This document shows positions 58,353 through 64,000 of a stretch of 64,000 nucleotides of DNA, in pieces (the first letter of the stretch is position 1; each line of letters begins with the position of its first letter). The notes under the pieces were generated by a model, which had not been told where the DNA came from, searched no databases, and was given only the letters and a program-made list of their open reading frames with translations. Source of the stretch: an uncultured Clostridia bacterium. GTDB taxonomy: Bacteria > Bacillota > Clostridia > Oscillospirales > CAG-272. The position numbers were made by a program, and so were the translations under genes. The DNA is taken from NCBI GenBank assembly GCA_944381115.1, contig CALWJV010000009.1, forward strand, positions 1 through 64,000, in the 5' to 3' direction.

Positions 58353-60311
58353 ATGTCGGTAAGTAAAATGAAAAAACTTACGCTTGTTACAATTAAACAC
58401 GACAGCGAAAGAATAATGCAAAAATTAATGTGGCTTGGATGTATCGAAGTTGAAAAAAGCAAATCCGAAAAAGACGATCGAAATGCTTTATATGATTCGG
58501 ACAGACAAAATGCCGTAGCCGACATTAAACTGCTTGAAGACAGTTGTTCCGTTCTTATAAAATTCGGAAATGTGAAAGGCGGTCTTTTCACACCGGCTCC
58601 GACCGTCAGTAAATCTGATTTTAAATCAGGTAAGGTCGGCGATAAAGATTACTCCGAAATAATTGAAAAAGCAATGGAGATCCTGAACAGTAAAAAAGAA
58701 CTTGACTCCCTTGAAAATGAACTTAATTCTGTTAAAAACAAAATCCTCTCTTTTACTCCTTGGCTGGACTACGACATGAAACTTTCCGAAACATCAACCG
58801 TAAGGACAAGCATAATGCTCGGAACTCTTCCAAAGACAACAGGTGAAGAAAAAATATCAGAGATTGCAGATAAAGAAGACTTTGAGGCGTCAATCGAGGT
58901 CGTTTCTGCGGAAACCACTCTTTCTTATGTCTCTGTAGTTTATATGAAGGACAGAGAAGAAACCGTAATAAAAAATTTAACAAAACTCGGATTTAACAGA
59001 ATGACCTTCCCCGATATGACTGACACTCCGCTTTTTGAATCAGAAAAATTAAAAAACAGAGAATCGGAAATTATTGAAAAACTTGAATTTATAAAAAATA
59101 AGATCGCCGGAAATTCGCTTTATTTTGACGATTTTCAAATCGCTCTTGATATAGCAAATACGGAAATGCGTCTTGCCGAAACAAAGCAAAAACTCCTCAG
59201 TACTGAAAGAACTGTCGTCCTTTCCGGTTGGATTCCCGCTGAGCACACATCCGCTCTTGAAAGGACGTTGAAAAACGAGCCTATATATTACGCACTTGAC
59301 GATCCGGAAGAAGGCGACGATGTTCCTGTTCATCTTGTCAACGGAAAACCCGCCGGGTATTTTGAATCTGTCGTGGAAATGTATTCCCCTCCGGCATACG
59401 GAAGTTTTGATCCGACACGTATAATGATGGTCTTTTTCTTCATCATTTTCGGTCTTATGCTTGCTGACGTGGTTTACGGAGTAATAATATGCCTTGGATG
59501 TTTGCTTTTGGTAAAAAAGGCAACCGTTTCAGCAGGTGTAAAAAATATGTGTATGTTATTCACCGTATGCGGAATATCGTGTATTATATTCGGAGTAATA
59601 TTCGGCAGTTACCTCGGGGACCTTCCCTCGCAGTTTATGCTTAATTTCTTTAATGTGAATATAAAGCCGTGGACCGCTCTTGATATAATGAGTTCCGAAG
59701 GAGCAATAGTATTTCTTATACTTTCTCTTGTATTCGGCGCCGTTCATATGCTAACGGGTATGGGTATACGACTTTATGTTCTTTGGAAGAGCGGAGATAA
59801 ATTTGCTGCAATATTTGATGAAGGAAGTTGGTTTGTTCTTTTTCTCGGTATAGGACTATACTTCATAAACTCTGTTATAGGCATAATTATGGCAGGAATC
59901 GGTGTTGCAATGCTTATACTCACCCAGGGAAGACGCGAAAAAAACATCTTACTAAAGTTTATTAAAGGTATAGGAAGCCTTTACAATATAGTAAGTTATG
60001 TATCTGACCTTTTGTCTTATTCAAGAATTATGGCATTAGGCCTTTCTTCAGCAGTTGTAGCAAGCGTATTCAACATCCTCGCAACAATGGGAGGGCCCAC
60101 CGTCCCGGGAATAATTATTTTTGTTCTTATAATACCTTTAGGTCACCTTCTTAACCTTGCAATAAATTTACTTGGTACATTTGTTCATACAAGCAGACTC
60201 CAGTACGTGGAATTTTTCGGTAAATTTTTTGAGGACGGCGGAAGACCGTTCCGACCGATAAAACCGGATATAACGCATTCGGAAATAAGCGAGCAAACGG
60301 AAAGTATCTGA
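58353..60311 (+). CDS. ntpI: V-type ATPase membrane subunit I (a)
   Basis: Stator subunit that provides the ion half-channels. The N-terminal 320 residues are cytoplasmic and partly coiled-coil (KMKKLTLVTIKHDSERIMQKLMWLGCIEVE). The C-terminal half has about seven membrane helices, starting FDPTRIMMVFFFIIFGLMLADVVYGV; the conserved segment SLYNIVSYVSDLLSYSRIMALGLSSAVVA near residue 555 contains the essential Arg facing the c-ring, and LGTFVHTSRLQYVEFFGKFFEDGG is the standard C-terminus. 652 residues, complete. GGAGG upstream of ATG. Confidence 0.95.
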   Translation: MSVSKMKKLTLVTIKHDSERIMQKLMWLGCIEVEKSKSEKDDRNALYDSDRQNAVADIKLLEDSCSVLIKFGNVKGGLFTPAPTVSKSDFKSGKVGDKDYSEIIEKAMEILNSKKELDSLENELNSVKNKILSFTPWLDYDMKLSETSTVRTSIMLGTLPKTTGEEKISEIADKEDFEASIEVVSAETTLSYVSVVYMKDREETVIKNLTKLGFNRMTFPDMTDTPLFESEKLKNRESEIIEKLEFIKNKIAGNSLYFDDFQIALDIANTEMRLAETKQKLLSTERTVVLSGWIPAEHTSALERTLKNEPIYYALDDPEEGDDVPVHLVNGKPAGYFESVVEMYSPPAYGSFDPTRIMMVFFFIIFGLMLADVVYGVIICLGCLLLVKKATVSAGVKNMCMLFTVCGISCIIFGVIFGSYLGDLPSQFMLNFFNVNIKPWTALDIMSSEGAIVFLILSLVFGAVHMLTGMGIRLYVLWKSGDKFAAIFDEGSWFVLFLGIGLYFINSVIGIIMAGIGVAMLILTQGRREKNILLKFIKGIGSLYNIVSYVSDLLSYSRIMALGLSSAVVASVFNILATMGGPTVPGIIIFVLIIPLGHLLNLAINLLGTFVHTSRLQYVEFFGKFFEDGGRPFRPIKPDITHSEISEQTESI

Positions 60312-60424
60312 TTTCAATTACTTTTATGTAATTAAAACTTTTAATCTTAACAAAATTAAAAAATGAACCGTATAAAACGGTAAAAACAGAAATAAAAAAT
60401 AAAACCAAAACGGAGGAAAAAATC

Positions 60425-60913
60425 ATGGAATTTTTATCATCAATATTCACCGGGGCAAACATCGCTCTTATCGGAGCATTTTTAGCGGTAGGACTTGCGG
60501 GATGGGGATCTGCCAAAGGTGTTGGAAATGCGGCATGTGCAGTCGGCGGTTTTCTTTCGGAAAATCCAAATATGTTCGGTAAAGTTTTTATTCTCGAAGC
60601 CCTTCCGGCAACTCAAGGTATATATGGATTTGTCGTCGCATTTATGATCATGCTTAAAGTCGGTGTTCTCGGCGGAGGCGACATTTCCGCTATCACTGTT
60701 GCACAGGGCGGTTATCTGCTTTTTGCAGCCCTTCCAATTGCAATTGTAGGACTTATTTCCGCTCAATATCAGTCCAAGGCTGCCATAGCCGGTATCAACC
60801 TTATTTCAAAACAAAAAGACAAACTCGGAAATGCTATCACAAATGCAGCGCTTGTTGAGACATACGCTATTTTAGCACTTCTTATTTCGATGCTCCTTAT
60901 TATGAATTTCTGA
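60425..60913 (+). CDS. ntpK: V-type ATPase rotor subunit K (c-ring), sodium-site type
   Basis: Four membrane helices in two hairpins, the 16-kDa V-type rotor subunit. Residues matching the Enterococcus NtpK sodium site are present: Leu60, Thr63 and Gln64 in LEALPATQGIYGF, Gln115 in AQYQSKAAIAG and Glu144 in ALVETYAILALL. Only the second hairpin carries the carboxylate, as expected. This suggests the enzyme moves sodium ions. 162 residues. GGAGG precedes ATG; a 113-base gap separates it from subunit I. Confidence 0.95.
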   Translation: MEFLSSIFTGANIALIGAFLAVGLAGWGSAKGVGNAACAVGGFLSENPNMFGKVFILEALPATQGIYGFVVAFMIMLKVGVLGGGDISAITVAQGGYLLFAALPIAIVGLISAQYQSKAAIAGINLISKQKDKLGNAITNAALVETYAILALLISMLLIMNF

Positions 60914-60965
60914 TTTACCTATACCGATTTGTCTGTAAAAACGACGGTTATAAGGAAGGAAACAA

Positions 60966-61610
60966 ATGAACAGTATTGAAAAAATAACATCAAGAATAAC
61001 AAAAGAAGCGGAAGACTATGCCGCTGAAGCAATAAAAACCACAAAAGAGCGAGCACAGGTAATTATTTCCGATGCAAAAATGGCTGCGGAAAAACACAGA
61101 GCAGAAGTCAGTGAAAAATGCAAAAAAGAGTGCGACGCCATTATAAACCGTGCTGCGTCATCTGCAGATATTCTTGAAAGAAATATACTTCTTGATGCAA
61201 AAAGCGTTATAATTGACAAAGTCTTCAAAAAGGCGGAAAAAGAATTTTCAGAGATTGACTGTAACCGATATTTTGATTTTCTGATCAAAACACTTAATAA
61301 CGCAATTGTATTTTTTGATGTATCCGAGGCAGAAAATGAAGAGGAAACGGAAGAAGACGAAAATATTTATATTCTTACTCTAAATTCCACCGATAAAGAA
61401 AAATACGGCAAAAAACTCCTTAACTCGGTCAAAGAAACGGTAAGCGCTCAAGGAAAGTCTATTGAACTTTCCAAAACTCCCGGAGATTTTTCCGGAGGAT
61501 TAAAATTGCGCCTCGGAAACATTGAGATAAGCGGAACACTCGAATCACTTTTTAAAGCGGCTAAAGAAAAAACCGAAGCAAAAGTTTACAACATTCTTTT
61601 CGGATGCTGA
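60966..61610 (+). CDS. ntpE: V-type ATPase subunit E
   Basis: Peripheral stalk subunit. The first 110 residues are a long Ala/Glu/Lys-rich helix (EKITSRITKEAEDYAAEAIKTTKERAQVIISDAKMAAEKHRAEVSEKCKKECD) that pairs with the H/G subunit. The C-terminal part (SKTPGDFSGGLKLRLGNIEISGTLESLFKAAKEKTEAKVYNILF) is the globular head-binding domain with the conserved GG-x-x-L and N-T-L-like region. 214 residues. An insert rich in Glu (AENEEETEEDENIY, about 120-133) is lineage-specific. AAGGAAGG precedes ATG. Confidence 0.9.
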   Translation: MNSIEKITSRITKEAEDYAAEAIKTTKERAQVIISDAKMAAEKHRAEVSEKCKKECDAIINRAASSADILERNILLDAKSVIIDKVFKKAEKEFSEIDCNRYFDFLIKTLNNAIVFFDVSEAENEEETEEDENIYILTLNSTDKEKYGKKLLNSVKETVSAQGKSIELSKTPGDFSGGLKLRLGNIEISGTLESLFKAAKEKTEAKVYNILFGC

Positions 61611-61624
61611 AGGGAGCATTGGCA

Positions 61625-62629
61625 TTGAAGATAAAATATAATTATCAGGATTTTCTGTTTATCTCCTCAAGAATACGGGCTATTGAAACAAAATTTATAA
61701 ATCGCGAAGATCTGCAAAACATGGCAGAGTCAAGCGGTCTTTATTCCCTTTATAGTATTTTAGAGGAAAAAGGATTTGCACCTGAAAACGGAAATTACGG
61801 TGAAAAAAATTTTGAAAAGTCTTTAAAAGAAAGACTTGATATTGCTTATCTTGATATACTCAAAAGCACTCCTTCGCCGGAACTTTTCACATTATTTACC
61901 TACCCGTACGATTGCAACAATCTTAAAACGGCAATAAAATGTACTGAAAGAGGAGTTTCCCCGGATCCATATCTTCTTCCCTACGGAACGGTAGCACCTG
62001 ATACGGTAAAAGAAGCACTGCAAAAAAGAAATTTTTCACCTTTTCCTAAAAATATGGCTGAAGCAGCGTTAAAAGCGATTGATGCTTTTGCTAAAACAAA
62101 AAGTCCGCAGGAAATTGATCTGATATTAGACAAAGCATTGTTTTCTGATTTAAAACATTCCGTAAGCGAAAATCCACTGAAATATTTTAGTAAAGCACTT
62201 GAGATAAAGTCAGACACCGTAAATATTTTAAGTGCCGTCAGAATCTCAATGACAGACGGAAATTTGTTGCTTTTTGAAAGAGCGTTTGTCGACGGCGGAA
62301 CATTCGATATAGATTTTTTTAACGGGGTCTTTGAAAACGGTATACCCGTATTTGCCGAAAAACTTCTGCAAAACAAGCAATACGAAAAAATCGGTAAATC
62401 ACTGTCAAAAAAGACCGTCAGCCTTGAAGAAACAGAAAAAGTTTCTGACGAAATTTATATGAATCATTTGAAAACAGCAAAAGATGTTCAGGCGGGTGCC
62501 GAAATTGTCGCAGGATTTATTGCGGCTGCCGAATTGGAAGTCAGGAACATAAGAATTACAATTGCAGGTAAAAAACTGGGAACAAGTGCTGAAAAACTCT
62601 CCGAAAGGATGCGTGAAAGTTATGTATAA
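61625..62629 (+). CDS. ntpC: V-type ATPase subunit C (d)
   Basis: Socket joining the central stalk to the rotor ring. Family marks: KYNYQDFLFISSRIRAIETKFINREDLQNMAES at the start, FTYPYDCNNLKTAIKC near 105, YGTVAPDTVKEALQ, and the C-terminal AGAEIVAGFIAAAELEVRNIRITIAGKKLG, the subunit C/d signature with the conserved E-x2-N-x-R. About 335 residues. I prefer TTG 61625 with AGGGAG eight bases away; ATG 61604 lies before that site and overlaps subunit E, and TTG 61619 is also possible. Its end overlaps subunit F by eight bases. Confidence 0.9.
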   Translation: MKIKYNYQDFLFISSRIRAIETKFINREDLQNMAESSGLYSLYSILEEKGFAPENGNYGEKNFEKSLKERLDIAYLDILKSTPSPELFTLFTYPYDCNNLKTAIKCTERGVSPDPYLLPYGTVAPDTVKEALQKRNFSPFPKNMAEAALKAIDAFAKTKSPQEIDLILDKALFSDLKHSVSENPLKYFSKALEIKSDTVNILSAVRISMTDGNLLLFERAFVDGGTFDIDFFNGVFENGIPVFAEKLLQNKQYEKIGKSLSKKTVSLEETEKVSDEIYMNHLKTAKDVQAGAEIVAGFIAAAELEVRNIRITIAGKKLGTSAEKLSERMRESYV

Positions 62630-62933
62630 AATAGGGGTCATAGGCACAAAAGAAAGCGTAATGTGCTTTATGGCAACAGGCTTTGAAATTTTTACTGCAG
62701 AAAACACCGATGCCGCAAAAGCTGGATTGAAAAAATTTACGGAAAATAATTGTGCTATTATATTTATTACAGAAGATTTTGCAAAAGAACTTTCATATGA
62801 AACCGACAAATACAAAAATAAACCGATTCCTGCAATAATTACGGTTCCTTCTGCTATTTGTAAAACAGGATACGGTATGCAAACTCTGAAAGCAGCATGT
62901 GAACGTGCTGTAGGTATGGATATATTAAAATAA
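62622..62933 (+). CDS. ntpF: V-type ATPase subunit F
   Basis: Small central-stalk protein regulating rotation. YKIGVIGTKESVMCFMATGFEIFTAEN, CAIIFITEDFAKELSYETDKYKNKPIPAIITVPS and a final GYGMQTLKAACERAVGMDIL form the compact alpha/beta subunit F fold. 103 residues. ATG 62622 overlaps the subunit C stop; an upstream in-frame extension to 62562 lies inside subunit C and is rejected. A 151-base gap follows before subunit A. Confidence 0.92.
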   Translation: MYKIGVIGTKESVMCFMATGFEIFTAENTDAAKAGLKKFTENNCAIIFITEDFAKELSYETDKYKNKPIPAIITVPSAICKTGYGMQTLKAACERAVGMDILK

Positions 62934-63084
62934 CAAAAACTTTTTTTAAAATAATTTTATTCAGATAACATTGTTTGTACATTAGCATTACTATTTTTCT
63001 AATCACAAACTGCTTACAATTAAAAATTTAATAAAAAATCCTACAGTTTATATACTTAAACAATACATTTAACGAGGTTAAAAA
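62934..63084. other. Gap between V-ATPase subunits F and A
   Basis: 151 very AT-rich bases in an operon where most junctions overlap or are short. I see no strong terminator or consensus promoter. GAGG at 63074-63077 is the ribosome site of subunit A. Confidence 0.3.
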
Positions 63085-64000
63085 ATGGAAAATAAAGTTA
63101 TCGGAAAGAGCGTCAAAGTTTCAGGTCCTCTGGTAATTGCCGAAGGTATGAAAGAGGCAAATATGTTTGACGTCGTTCGAGTCGGAAAACAGAAACTGAT
63201 AGGCGAAATAATAGAAATGCACGGAGACAAAGCCTCTGTGCAGGTATATGAAGAAACCGCCGGAATTGGCAGAGGCGACGAGATCGTCTCTACCGGCGAA
63301 CCTCTTTCGGTCGAACTCGGTCCAGGTCTTATAACCAACATTTACGACGGTATACAGCGCCCTTTGGAAAAACTCAGGATAATTTCCGGTTCAAACCTTC
63401 TTCGCGGGGTCGATGAACCTGCCCTCGACAGACAAGCCGTTTGGCACTTTGATGCAAGTGCAAAGGTCGGTGATAAAGTCGTAGGCGGAAGTATAATAGG
63501 TTCTGTCAAAGAAACAGAGATCATAACTCATAAAATAATGATACCGCCTAAAACGAACGGAGAGATAACCGAAATAAAATCCGGAGATTTTAAAGTAACC
63601 GACACAGTTGCAAAATTACGCACCGAAAAAGGAGAAATAAAGGAAATATCCCTTATGCAAAAGTGGCCGGTCAGAATTCCCCGTCCATATATTGAAAAAC
63701 TTCCGCCGAACACACCTATGGTGACCGGACAACGTAACATGGATACCATGTTTCCGATAGCAAGAGGTGGTACTGCGTGTATTCCGGGGCCGTTTGGATC
63801 AGGCAAAACAGTCGTACAACACCAAATTGCAAAATATTCCGATGTTGATATTGTTATTTACGTCGGATGCGGTGAGCGCGGAAACGAAATGACAGATGTT
63901 TTAAGGGAATTTCCCGAACTTACCGACCCGAAAACCGGAAAATCTCTTATGCAGAGAACTGTCCTTATAGCAAATACTTCAGATATGCCTGTTGCAGCAC
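63085..64000 (+). CDS. ntpA: V-type ATPase catalytic subunit A (3'-truncated by window end)
   Basis: ATP-hydrolysing or -synthesising subunit of the V1 head. The N-terminal beta-barrel ([57 protein letters not shown]) is followed by the A-type non-homologous insert (residues about 115-190, [23 protein letters not shown]). Then come [25 protein letters not shown], the phosphate loop GPFGSGKT near 235-242 and [23 protein letters not shown] with the catalytic Glu. ATG 63085 follows GAGG. The frame is open at 64000; about 280 residues should follow outside, presumably then subunits B and D. Confidence 0.97.
   Translation, partial: MENKVIGKSVKVSGPLVIAEGMKEANMFDVVRVGKQKLIGEIIEMHGDKASVQVYEETAGIGRGDEIVSTGEPLSVELGPGLITNIYDGIQRPLEKLRIISGSNLLRGVDEPALDRQAVWHFDASAKVGDKVVGGSIIGSVKETEIITHKIMIPPKTNGEITEIKSGDFKVTDTVAKLRTEKGEIKEISLMQKWPVRIPRPYIEKLPPNTPMVTGQRNMDTMFPIARGGTACIPGPFGSGKTVVQHQIAKYSDVDIVIYVGCGERGNEMTDVLREFPELTDPKTGKSLMQRTVLIANTSDMPVAA

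Overview
The window is AT-rich chromosomal DNA of a spore-forming, low-GC Firmicute of the Clostridia type. The supporting genes are a spoIIAA-spoIIAB-sigF sporulation locus, a GerA/SpoVAF-type germination protein, a V-type ATPase operon, perR-reverse rubrerythrin-rubredoxin, ylxM-ffh and long-form hpf. I cannot fix the family or genus from sequence alone. Promoters are often near-perfect SigA sites (TTGACA, 17 bp, TATAAT), and starts are mostly preceded by GGAGG-type ribosome binding sites.

Layout. 1-600: GC-richer tail of a replication-initiator helicase, a remnant of an integrated replicon. 861-17595: one plus-strand surface-glycan operon with polymerase, glycosyltransferases, acetyltransferase, flippase and nucleotide-sugar enzymes. 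It has a complete CapE-CapF-CapG set for UDP-N-acetyl-L-fucosamine, an rmlB beside a deletion-truncated rmlA, and a possible galacturonate activation trio (nucleotidyltransferase, UDP-glucuronate epimerase, GHMP kinase). It ends at a bidirectional terminator. 17601-22812: minus-strand phage remnant of holin, two tail or baseplate fibre proteins, BppU baseplate protein, zinc ribbon and XRE regulator, facing a divergent CI/LexA-type repressor with its operators still present. 22846-28700: housekeeping genes (ylxM-ffh, rpsP-khpA, a LysR regulator, an SDR reductase, asd). 28773-31199: hpf flanked by two candidate noncoding RNAs, then a GrpB-Nudix fusion. 31392-38359: rplM-rpsI, a KDG-type kinase, the peroxide-response operon, leuS. 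38550-40964: two proteins of unknown function, one built on duplicated degenerate HNH-like units. 41072-48124: glycan catabolism genes (GH78, SIS isomerase, ROK kinase, GHL6-type hydrolase, DUF1015). 48415-53409: sporulation region, with a catalytically altered MgsA homologue and a trigger-factor-like lipoprotein in it. 53514-57827: AraC regulator, malic enzyme, aminotransferase, unknown protein. 57941-64000: V-ATPase operon (H-I-K-E-C-F-A), cut by the window end.

The parts most likely to reward follow-up are the 14-bp-closed structured RNA candidate next to hpf, the small promoter-terminator transcript upstream of hpf, the retained phage tail module with its own genetic switch, the GNAT::rmlA deletion junction, the galacturonokinase-like trio, the degenerate HNH-duplication protein, and conserved enzymes with altered key residues (Ffh G4 motif, MgsA, rubredoxin knuckle). 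I saw no CRISPR array, rRNA, tRNA or intact insertion sequence.
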